In this document: piece after piece, positions 54,007 to 61,515 of the stretch
How the letters are laid out: every line of letters begins with the position of its first letter
Numbering within the stretch: position 1 is the stretch's first letter
Origin: Nitrospinaceae bacterium
GTDB taxonomy: Bacteria > Nitrospinota > Nitrospinia > Nitrospinales > Nitrospinaceae
Reading direction: 5' to 3'
NCBI GenBank assembly: GCA_029261395.1
Contig: JAJDBJ010000080.1
Coordinates: forward strand, 1 to 61,515
Length of the DNA: 61,515 nucleotides
Program-made: the position numbers and the translations under genes
The notes under the pieces: generated by a model
Told to the model about the DNA's origin: nothing
Seen by the model: the letters and a program-made list of their open reading frames with translations, nothing else
The model's database searches: none

Positions 54007-54207
54007 TTAATCTTGAGAAAAATTGAGATCATCCAATTCCCATCCCAATTTCTCTCGATCTTTTTTCGAGAGTCCCGGGGCTGTGATCTGGATATTTTTG
54101 CGATCAGGGTCAAATATCTTGCTCCAGTAGGTCTGGCTCAAAACCTTTGAGGTAATTTCTTTTTTAAACGAGCCTTTTTTATTGAATATACGTACGGGGT
54201 AAAACAT
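54007..54207 (-). CDS. 66-aa protein of unknown function
   Basis: The ATG follows GGGAGG at eight bases, a strong ribosome-binding site. The soluble, basic peptide (MFYPVRIFNKKGSFKKEI...) ends in an acidic Trp-containing tail (GWELDDLNFSQD). No family is recognised. Confidence 0.6.
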   Translation of the reverse strand: MFYPVRIFNKKGSFKKEITSKVLSQTYWSKIFDPDRKNIQITAPGLSKKDREKLGWELDDLNFSQD

Positions 54208-54475
54208 GATGCCCTCCCTTCCGGTCTCGTTAGGGGAATGAGGAAAACCTGATTCCTGAAAATATGGTGACTGCCTGAATTTGAAAAGCCCGCTTACGAG
54301 TCAGGCTTATCCAGCCTGATTGGGAACCAGTATAGAAGGGCATAATTAACGGACAGTTAAATGGAGATTAAAAAATTTTAATCATTTCCGGTGACTATTC
54401 CGCAACTTTATGTCGCGAATAGCGTAAGATTTCTGCAAAAAGAGGGGAGGGAACATATCCCGCAGGGGAGGTGTA

Positions 54476-54781
54476 GTGTTGAATAAGTCTATCCGCCGAA
54501 GATTTTTTGGTCCTGAGGTGCATTTTTTAAAAACCGAACGGGATTTATTGAATCTAATGTGTTTAACGTGGGGAGATCTCGTGGATAGAATATCGAATAA
54601 AGACCGCCCGAATGACTCATCTTACAAGGATGCCTTGGCCCAGCCCTTGAAATTAAAGGATTCTCTCAGGATTCGAGATGGTTTGGGAGGTCATGATGTG
54701 CGCCCGGTTGGATGGCTCCAGTTTAAAATTACCCGGTTAAATCCGCCAGACTTGAGTTCCCTTTGGATCAGTAACAATTAG
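54476..54781 (+). CDS. 101-aa protein of unknown function
   Basis: A GTG or the following TTG opens the frame behind GGGGAGG. The product is soluble and mixed alpha/beta in character, with a basic start (IRRRFFGPEVHF) and a Pro-rich end. No family is recognised. It is divergent from the 66-aa gene. Confidence 0.5.
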   Translation: MLNKSIRRRFFGPEVHFLKTERDLLNLMCLTWGDLVDRISNKDRPNDSSYKDALAQPLKLKDSLRIRDGLGGHDVRPVGWLQFKITRLNPPDLSSLWISNN

Positions 54782-54954
54782 GTCTATTGTGAAAATGTTT
54801 CCTGCCGCTTAAATTCCCATCTGCTTTGAATCCATAACTTTTCAAAATATAAGAAGTTCTCTTGGAAATTATTATTTGCTTTTATTTTCGCTAAATTTTC
54901 GTTATGCGGGGCTATTTGAAAAGAGACCATTGTGTAAGTACGGTTATCAGGAAA

Positions 54955-55034
54955 GCCTGGATCCTTCGCTAACGCTCAGGATGACAAATTGGATATCTCT
55001 GTCATTCGGAGGACCGAAGGGACGAAGAATCTGG
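54955..55034. repeat. Dispersed imperfect palindromic repeat
   Basis: GGATCCTTCGCTAACGCTCA with GGATGACA faces TGTCATTCGGAGGACCGAAG with GACGAAGAATCT, forming an imperfect inverted repeat. The wording is typical of intergenic dispersed repeats in many genomes and has no ORF of its own. Confidence 0.55.
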
Positions 55035-55088
55035 GTTTTAATACCCTCCTTCGAGTTATGCAAAGCCCTCGTTTGAAGGGGGGAGTCG

Positions 55089-55262
55089 ATGAACAAACCT
55101 TCAATTACTAAGACGGACGAGGAAGGCTTTCTTGAGGTGGAACTTCTAAGTCAGACTTGCCTGGATTTGGTGGCCCAAAAGGAAAATGACCGATTGAAAA
55201 AAATAGCAATGGAGGGAAATGGAAATTCAGGGAGATCAAGTTTGTCGGATGATACGAGATGA
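55089..55262 (+). CDS. 57-aa small protein (tentative)
   Basis: An ATG behind a G-rich GGGGGGAG opens a 57-codon frame ending 10 bases before the convergent large kinase's stop. The peptide is charged and acidic in its first half, Gly/Ser-rich in its second, with one Cys. Spacing of the ribosome-binding site is short. It may or may not be translated. Confidence 0.35.
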   Translation: MNKPSITKTDEEGFLEVELLSQTCLDLVAQKENDRLKKIAMEGNGNSGRSSLSDDTR

Positions 55263-55272
55263 GTCGTTGCCT

Positions 55273-58200
55273 CTAATGATCTCCATTTTGGTTCAAGGCC
55301 TGCTTGAGAGGGAGAGTGACGGTGAAGGTGGCGCCTTCACCCGGCTCGCTGTGGACGTCGATATTCCCTTTATGGTTCTTGACGATGCCCAACGAAGCTA
55401 ACAAACCCAGTCCGGGGCGATGCGTGGCAGATTTGGTAGTGAAAAAAGGATCAAATATTCGCTCCATATCGGCCTTTTCAATCCCACATCCGGTATCTTG
55501 AATATGGATTTTAATATTGTCCCCCTCCTGCTCTGTCGAGATAGTTATTTTGCCGTCGTCCTCACTTAAAGACTCCTCAGCATTTTTGACAATATTATCG
55601 ATTGCCTGGCGAATTTGGGGAGTAATCCCGTCGATGACAGGCAAGTCATTGGCGTAATGTTTTTCCAGAGTGATGGTGCGATCGTGGATCGTGTCCCTAT
55701 TATCCTGGATGACTTCGTCGAGCACTTGATGGACATCGAATGATTCCAGATTTTCTTTAGTTGGAGGCTGAAAACTTTTTAGTTTGCTGATCAGGTCTGC
55801 GACTCTCCGGCACTCGTTCATGGCAACGGTAACCAGTCCCTTGTGAATATCCGCCATTTCGGCTCGCTCTTTTACCTGTTCCAGAATATTTTCAATTCCT
55901 TGAATGGGATTGTTGACCAGGTCCACCATTGAAGTGGTGATGTGTTCCAATGTATTGATTTTTTCCTCTCGAAGATTGACTTTTTGCTGTTCGATTTCTT
56001 TTGTCATTTCCCGGACTATATTTTCTTTTTCCTGAATCGTCTCCTCGATCAGGTTTTGCTTCTCCAGCAGTATGGTCTCATGTTGTTCCTGATTGGCCAG
56101 TAGCTGTTCCTGAAGCTGGACTTCTGTTGAGATGTCGTGGATAACTTTCAGCTCATATTCCATATCTTTAAAATGGAAAGAAGTGGTGGTGATACTTGCC
56201 GAGAAGAGAGTCCCATCTTTTTTTATCAGATGAATTTTGGGAATTCTATGGGTGGAGCCCAGATCCGTTATCGGCATAGGGCTGTTTCCATTTGGCGACA
56301 GTTCTGTTTCTGCTACAAGGTCCTTAAAGTTCAGATTCATAAATTCTTCCGGCTGATAACCGTGAAAATGTGGGGCGGCAGGATTGCATTCCAGAATCTG
56401 CTGAGTAGCTCCATCGACAATAATCATGGCGTCGGACTCCGCGTCCATGAATCGGTGGTATTTTTCCTGAAGTTCAGCCAGTTTGATTTCACTTTCTTTG
56501 CGTTTTCGAATATCCCGCACAACACCGATGAACAGACGTTGATAGTCTTTGTAAATTTCCTTCAATGTGATTTCTATCGGAAAGGTAGAGCCGTCTTTGT
56601 TTTTCCCAATGAGTTCTTTAGGTGCTCCACCAATGAAACTGGAATTGCCGGTGTCTATATATTTTTTGATGTAATTGTCATGCTCCTTGCTATAAGGATC
56701 AGGCATCAATTGGCTGACATTTTGCCCGGTAATTTCGCGGGAAGTAAAACCAAATAACTTCTCTGCCCCTTCGTTGAAGGATTGGATGATTCCATTGTCA
56801 TCGATACTGATCAACCCGTCTTCTGCTTTATCTACAAGCAAATTCAATAAAAGTTGATTTTCGCGTAATTCCTTTTGGGTATGGTCTAGATTGTTTTGGG
56901 ACTGGCTGAGATTATCTTGAGCGTTACGCATGTTCGTTACATCCTGAGCAATAGCTATAATGCCTTTGACCGATTCGTCCTTGGGGTCGATTTCCTTGAC
57001 CAGGTTCCAAAGAAAAACGCGTTCCGTGTCGCCATCCATTATTTGCGTTTCCATATCTATGGTTGCCTGGGTGCTTATGCGCTCTTGGATATCCTGTGAT
57101 ACTTCTTGCCAGTTTTCCTGCGATAAGGCCACCTCAAAAAAATTCTTTTCCAGAGTGCCTTCCCGATCCCACTGGAAAGTGTGTTCGGCCTTTTCGTTCA
57201 TATCGGCGATGAGGTAATCAGGAGAAAGAGTGACCAGAATTAATCCAGAATTGCCCAGTAAAGTAGTGAATTGCCTTTTAATGGAATTGATTTTTTCCTC
57301 ATTGTTACCTTGAGACAGGTTTATCAAGTATCCCAGAGTGGAGCGGATTCCATTTCGGTCCTTGAAAGATGCAAGACTGATCAGGGCATTGAATACCGTG
57401 CCGTTGGGTTTTTTTATAGGGAGTTCAATATAGTGCCTGGAGTTTTCCCGAAGAGGTGCAAGGAATTCATTTTCAAAATCGAAATCCTCTTTCTCGGCGA
57501 ACATGATTGAAATGGGGGAATCCAGCGCCAGTTCGGGTATGAAGCCGGTTGTGGAGGCAGCCGTTCTATTCCACGTCAGGATGTTTCCATTCTCATCCAA
57601 AGTAAATAATGGAAGATCCATTTGTTCATAGCGGGCGGCTTTTTCCTTGGCCTCATCGATCAGGAAGTTCTTTTCTTCTATGTCAGTCATCAACTGCTCG
57701 TTGGCAATTTCGAGGCTCTCCAGTTCCTGTTGAGTATCCTCAAGCTGGAAAGTTGTTTTATCGAATTCCTTCTGGGTTTTTCTCAGTTCTTTCAGCTCAT
57801 TCTCCAGATTTTGATTCGCTTCCTGAAGAGGTTTGAGGTTTTCATTTTGGGCTTTAAGGGAGGCCTCTATTTTACTTAATTGCTTCTGCAGTTGTTCCTT
57901 GTTTGTTTTTTCTTCTTCTATTTTTTTCTGGAAAATTCTGATCTCCTCATCCTTTTCGGAGATTTTGGTTATGAGCTCTTCGGTATTTGGTTTTTCTGAA
58001 TCATCGGGTTTGGATTTGAGTTGGGTTCGCAAGGAGGCCAGTTCGGTTTCTTTTTTTTGAAGCGCATTACGCATCTCTTTGAGTTCTTTTGCCTGCGCAG
58101 ACATTGGAGAGCCGGTCGAGTCTTCCAGTGAGGGGTTTTTCTGGTCGGCTTTCATGCTAAGTTTGTCTTTGCTACCTGCGCCTGCTGTTCCTGTCAGGAG

Positions 58201-59814
58201 TTTTTCCAGTTCTCTGGACTTTTCGCTCAACTGACGTTCAATCGAATCCCGGCTAGCGCGAAGATCGGCTTCAACTCCTTTTCGCTCTTTCAACTCAGAC
58301 GCCAATTGGGATTGAGTCTTCTCCATACTCTTGATCTTTTCCTGGAATTCTTTTTCAAAAGATTCTCTTACTCGTTTCAACTCCTTATCAACCGAAGGCG
58401 CGGTTTCTTGTGCTGGAGTTTTGGAATCTTTAGGGCTTATAGAGATTGTTTTAGCCGAAAGTTCTGGAAAATCCATTGCAGGCTGAAGTTCCGGGGTTTC
58501 GTCTAAAGAGAGGGTGGATTCTGCTTCAGGCTGAGGTTTCAAGAAAGACGACGAGTGGGTTAGAGATGAAACCAGGCGGGCAATAATTTTGATAAGGTCG
58601 ATTTCGTCACTGTCCCATGTTTTATCCTTTTGGCTCGATTCAAAACCCACATAGCCCACGGCGATATCATTGTGAATGATAGGCACGTTAATCAGAGATT
58701 TAATTCCTTGGGCAAGATACACCTCTTGTTCAGAGGAAGCTTCCTTGGACATTTCTTTTGTTTTTGGAATATGTAGGATCTCTTTTTTTTGTATATTCTT
58801 TTTGAACCACGCGAAGTTATCCAGGGAGATTTCCTCCGGGTCAGGTTTCAGTAACGGCTCACCGGAAACCCATAAATGAGTGTTGACCATGTGCGATCCG
58901 GACTGGGTGAATTTAAATGCATAGCCTTGGTCGACATTTGAAGTTTCGCCAAACAGTTTCAATATTTTTTGAATTCGCTTTTGAATTTCTTCCGGGTCTT
59001 TTACTTGCTCTGGTGATAAATCGATTAAAGTATTTTCCAGCTCAAACCAGAATTTAAAGCGTGACCTTGCGTTTGCGCTCTTGATCGCCTCGCTGTGGTA
59101 TTTCTTTTTGTTGAATTCTAGCTCCGAGGTTAATTTTTTGATATGCGATTCATATTTTCCCTTGAGTTGCGAGATCTCGCTTCTCAGGCGAATTTGTTCC
59201 GAAACATCTTGTCCCGAATTGATGGAGCCATATATCTTGCCATGTTCATCCCGCAGAGGTGCGCTTTGCCAGTCGATTATTTTTTCCGTGCCGTCTTTAG
59301 TTTTTACTGAGGCAGTAAAGCGTATAAAGTTTTGATTTTTATCTTTAACGAATTGCTGATACCGACTTCTCAATTCCTCTTGACCGTTTTCTTCAACCAA
59401 TAGGGATATCCAATCCTGCTTCAGCATTTCGTCTTCCTTGTATCCTAAAAGGAAAGAGGTCTTTTTGTTGGTTTGCATGATTTGGTTGGAGTTATTGATC
59501 ACCAGAATGATTGAGTTGTCTACTGAGAAGAAGACTTTGGAGAGGGCCTGCTCGCCGTGTAATGCGTTTTCCATCGATTCTATTTCGTCCTGAGTTCTTT
59601 TCATGCTTTTTAAGGGAAGAATCAGGGATAAGCATACAATGGCGAGGAACGCTACAATAAGGGTCCATCGATCCAGAGAGTTTTTGTGGATTTCACCTTC
59701 AAGGTAGTTGACGAATACAAGCTCTTCCAGCCAGAACTCCCATAGTACCAAGAACCCGAAAGTGAGAAGCAAGGTAAGAAACACCATGTATCTGGCATTA
59801 GTTTTTGATTTCAT
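55273..59814 (-). CDS. 1513-aa membrane PAS/GAF sensor kinase-like protein with H-to-D phosphoacceptor
   Basis: Two N-terminal membrane helices (about 9-28 and 50-68) precede a PAS domain (about 85-210), a GAF domain (about 260-430), a long coiled coil (about 480-760), four further PAS domains (about 760-1255), a dimerisation helix pair and a C-terminal HATPase (about 1380-1503; DNIVKNAEESLS, DTGCGIE, FTTKSATHRPGLGL). The site equivalent to the phosphoacceptor His of AHEINNPL reads VDLVNNPI, with D1298 in its place, so ordinary autophosphorylation is unlikely while ATP binding looks intact. It may be an allosteric or pseudokinase partner. Confidence 0.9.
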   Translation of the reverse strand: MKSKTNARYMVFLTLLLTFGFLVLWEFWLEELVFVNYLEGEIHKNSLDRWTLIVAFLAIVCLSLILPLKSMKRTQDEIESMENALHGEQALSKVFFSVDNSIILVINNSNQIMQTNKKTSFLLGYKEDEMLKQDWISLLVEENGQEELRSRYQQFVKDKNQNFIRFTASVKTKDGTEKIIDWQSAPLRDEHGKIYGSINSGQDVSEQIRLRSEISQLKGKYESHIKKLTSELEFNKKKYHSEAIKSANARSRFKFWFELENTLIDLSPEQVKDPEEIQKRIQKILKLFGETSNVDQGYAFKFTQSGSHMVNTHLWVSGEPLLKPDPEEISLDNFAWFKKNIQKKEILHIPKTKEMSKEASSEQEVYLAQGIKSLINVPIIHNDIAVGYVGFESSQKDKTWDSDEIDLIKIIARLVSSLTHSSSFLKPQPEAESTLSLDETPELQPAMDFPELSAKTISISPKDSKTPAQETAPSVDKELKRVRESFEKEFQEKIKSMEKTQSQLASELKERKGVEADLRASRDSIERQLSEKSRELEKLLTGTAGAGSKDKLSMKADQKNPSLEDSTGSPMSAQAKELKEMRNALQKKETELASLRTQLKSKPDDSEKPNTEELITKISEKDEEIRIFQKKIEEEKTNKEQLQKQLSKIEASLKAQNENLKPLQEANQNLENELKELRKTQKEFDKTTFQLEDTQQELESLEIANEQLMTDIEEKNFLIDEAKEKAARYEQMDLPLFTLDENGNILTWNRTAASTTGFIPELALDSPISIMFAEKEDFDFENEFLAPLRENSRHYIELPIKKPNGTVFNALISLASFKDRNGIRSTLGYLINLSQGNNEEKINSIKRQFTTLLGNSGLILVTLSPDYLIADMNEKAEHTFQWDREGTLEKNFFEVALSQENWQEVSQDIQERISTQATIDMETQIMDGDTERVFLWNLVKEIDPKDESVKGIIAIAQDVTNMRNAQDNLSQSQNNLDHTQKELRENQLLLNLLVDKAEDGLISIDDNGIIQSFNEGAEKLFGFTSREITGQNVSQLMPDPYSKEHDNYIKKYIDTGNSSFIGGAPKELIGKNKDGSTFPIEITLKEIYKDYQRLFIGVVRDIRKRKESEIKLAELQEKYHRFMDAESDAMIIVDGATQQILECNPAAPHFHGYQPEEFMNLNFKDLVAETELSPNGNSPMPITDLGSTHRIPKIHLIKKDGTLFSASITTTSFHFKDMEYELKVIHDISTEVQLQEQLLANQEQHETILLEKQNLIEETIQEKENIVREMTKEIEQQKVNLREEKINTLEHITTSMVDLVNNPIQGIENILEQVKERAEMADIHKGLVTVAMNECRRVADLISKLKSFQPPTKENLESFDVHQVLDEVIQDNRDTIHDRTITLEKHYANDLPVIDGITPQIRQAIDNIVKNAEESLSEDDGKITISTEQEGDNIKIHIQDTGCGIEKADMERIFDPFFTTKSATHRPGLGLLASLGIVKNHKGNIDVHSEPGEGATFTVTLPLKQALNQNGDH

Positions 59815-60355
59815 TTACGCGACCTTTTTAGGGAAGAAATATTTTCTATATAGCCCTGTTAGAGGGCTCAAATGCATCATGAACGTATTACGTTTGAGGA
59901 CGTCTCAATGCTTGAGTGATCTTTGTTGTATTGGCGAGTCCGTTTAAAACGGTATTTGTTTGCATCCTGAGAAGAGGAGTTTTTTCTCAAAATAACCGTT
60001 TTCTTCTACCGGTAAACGGGAGTGCCAATAGATTATAATTGTGTTTCTATGTAAAAAGTATAATTGACAACACCTTGAAAAGCAACAGATTAGGCGCAAG
60101 TTTTGAGTGGTATGGGCCGAGCCACGAGTGATGTGCATGATATGGACAGTAAGGTTGACTTCAGGAGCAGGAAAAATGGAAGCGTTTCAATATCAATGAG
60201 TATTCAATTTTTTATTAGAATTTGAGGGATTGGCCGGGATATTTGAATCTCGGTAAAGCAAGGTTAAAGTCTTGTTTTTAATTGGTCTTGTAATTCGAAA
60301 AGGCAGGCCTTAATCTAATTTCATATCCCAATGTAAATGTATCCTGATCACGGCT
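59815..60355. other. 541-bp divergent intergenic region
   Basis: This gap separates the starts of the large kinase and the GAF protein. It contains a small AGCCCT/AGGGCT stem-loop (59852-59868) and a CCGTTT/AAACGG inverted repeat (59997-60020 region) but no convincing ORF, tRNA or promoter pair. Confidence 0.5.
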
Positions 60356-61515
60356 ATGCCCTTTTATAAAAAAACAAAGAAAGAATCTACCGTCAAAGTC
60401 GCCCCCAAAAGTGCAGAGACTCGTGGAGCTTCGCCTTCGTCCACAAAATCAGCGGCTCTAAGCGCCAGTGAGATGCGAAGTGAAAGCGGCGGAAGAAGAG
60501 TGGCAGATCGTCTGAGACCTCTCCTGGCCAAAGTGGTATCGGTTGTTTCCTCCGATAGCATCAATGCGGCTTTTTTCAACCTGACGGATGATATTAAGCG
60601 GTTTTTCGAATGCGAAACGCTTGTCATTTATTCTATTAGTTCCGACAAAACTCAACTCGTTTCCAGGAATTCTATTTCTGATGAGATTGTAGAAAAACGT
60701 ATCGACATTTCCAAATCCAATTTACAGGCGTATGTTTTTGGAACTGGAGTCTCACTCAATATCAGGGACGTCTATGACAAAAAGGAATTGGCGGAGTATC
60801 CCGGTTTGACTCATGATTCCTCCTGGGATGAAAAAATTGGCATTAAGTCTCGTTCAGTCCTTGCGGTTCCTATTTTTCATAAAGCCAAAACCATTGGTGT
60901 GCTTGAAATTATCAATAAACTGGACTTAGCTCCCTTTTCAGAACAATTGCTGAAACTGGCGGAAAATCTGGCGGAATCCCTGGGCAGCGCCCTTGAGAAG
61001 CTGGCACACGAAGAGGATAAAGAAAAACTTCAAACGATAGGATTGACCATTCAGGAAGCCACTGTAATGGAGGATATATTGTTTGATACCACTCAGCCGA
61101 TGCTTGACTTATTCGATGCTGATGTAGTGAATATTTTTGCTGTGGATAAAAATCGAAATGAAATTTATTCGAAAGCGAAAACTCCCTTTGGAATGAGAGA
61201 GAGAAGGGTGCCCATCGGTTCGCAAAGTATTGTGGGGTGGGTGGCGCTGGAAAAAAGAATGGTCAATATCAATGATGTCCGCTTTTCTGAGTCATTATCC
61301 AAATATCATCCTGATCTCGTGTATGACAAGACCTGGGACAGTGAGATGAGTATAGAGGCTAAGGCAATGTTATGTTGCCCTATGATTCATGAGAACAAAC
61401 TCATGGGTATTCTTCAGGTCATCAATATTCGCATTGCGGAGCCATTCAATTCCAATCATGAAAAAAATATCATTTCGGTCGCTCAAATGCTGGCAATTGC
61501 CTTTCATAATAATTC
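60356..61515 (+). CDS. Tandem GAF-domain protein, 3' end beyond window
   Basis: An ATG opens a frame with no stop over 386 codons to the window edge. After a basic, Ser/Lys-rich start (about 45 residues) come two GAF domains, about residues 60-225 (with SRSVLAVPIFHKAKTIGVLE) and 235-386 (with VPIGSQSIVGWVALEKRMVN and MLCCPMIHENKLMGILQVIN). GAF domains bind small ligands or sense redox. The effector part lies outside the window; cyclase, kinase or secretion ATPase are all possible. Confidence 0.8.
   Translation, partial: MPFYKKTKKESTVKVAPKSAETRGASPSSTKSAALSASEMRSESGGRRVADRLRPLLAKVVSVVSSDSINAAFFNLTDDIKRFFECETLVIYSISSDKTQLVSRNSISDEIVEKRIDISKSNLQAYVFGTGVSLNIRDVYDKKELAEYPGLTHDSSWDEKIGIKSRSVLAVPIFHKAKTIGVLEIINKLDLAPFSEQLLKLAENLAESLGSALEKLAHEEDKEKLQTIGLTIQEATVMEDILFDTTQPMLDLFDADVVNIFAVDKNRNEIYSKAKTPFGMRERRVPIGSQSIVGWVALEKRMVNINDVRFSESLSKYHPDLVYDKTWDSEMSIEAKAMLCCPMIHENKLMGILQVINIRIAEPFNSNHEKNIISVAQMLAIAFHNN

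Noticed and set aside
59944-60138. A 64-codon minus-strand frame in the large intergenic gap
   Set aside because: It lacks a ribosome-binding site and its composition (Cys/His/Ile-rich, no pattern) looks random.

Overview
This is a dense bacterial chromosome segment from a Gram-negative, aerobic organism. It encodes LptD, a lipoprotein c-type cytochrome, an outer-membrane porin, and BluB, which needs O2 to make dimethylbenzimidazole. I see no integrase, transposase, phage gene or CRISPR array. The protein repertoire is compatible with Nitrospinota or a neighbouring deep-branching phylum: an orphan PorE/CODH-beta-like subunit, many PAS/GAF kinases, GltBD and PilZ proteins. That placement is inference from gene content. 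No rRNA or marker phylogeny is available here.

Layout. 0-4.4 kb (minus): the 5' part of tRNA-Pro, an FmdB-type zinc ribbon, CmoA, full-length LeuA, a truncated LeuA paralogue and a CBS-ACT sensor. 4.9-10.9 kb (plus): gltBD behind an excellent sigma-54 type -24/-12 element. 11-15.7 kb (minus): a NarL-type regulator and dnaK-grpE-dnaJ, punctuated by strong hairpins. 15.8-18 kb: a PilZ protein and a cheY-cheR-cheX cluster. 18.3-24.8 kb: a PorE-like orphan, pyrE, lptD, folC and two unrecognised genes. 24.8-29.7 kb (minus): motA, a motB with a long coiled-coil extension, an overlapping PilZ gene and a cNMP-PAS-GGDEF-EAL protein, which together form a c-di-GMP/motility block. 29.9-33.7 kb (minus): a PpiC-rhodanese fusion, OppD/OppF ATPases without permeases, and an AEC permease. 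34-37.9 kb: tRNA-Arg, an ankyrin protein, a HbpS/GlcG protein, a 43-aa membrane peptide, a RiPP-type B12/radical-SAM enzyme and a cytochrome c lipoprotein. 38-40.6 kb: typA and a translationally coupled small gene plus secreted EF-hand-like protein. 40.85-44.3 kb: a cobalamin riboswitch with promoter and terminator driving cobS-cobU-bluB-cobT. 44.3-50.1 kb: a receiver-kinase, an NtrC-type activator, a secreted His/Asp-rich repeat protein with its own sigma-54-like promoter, and a PAS kinase. 50.2-53.8 kb (minus): a zinc-type uptake cluster (small Cys protein, porin, ZnuA, ZnuB) without its ATPase. 53.9-61.5 kb: three small genes, a dispersed repeat, a 1513-aa PAS/GAF kinase whose phosphoacceptor His is Asp, and the start of a GAF protein running off the window.

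The themes are signalling (c-di-GMP, two-component, sigma-54), nitrogen and branched-chain amino-acid assimilation, and cobalamin assembly. The most unusual items are the H-to-D kinase, the clean-ended LeuA paralogue without catalytic histidines, the coiled-coil MotB overlapping a PilZ gene, and the radical-SAM enzyme without an evident precursor. No wholly new multi-gene system can be proven from the sequence alone.
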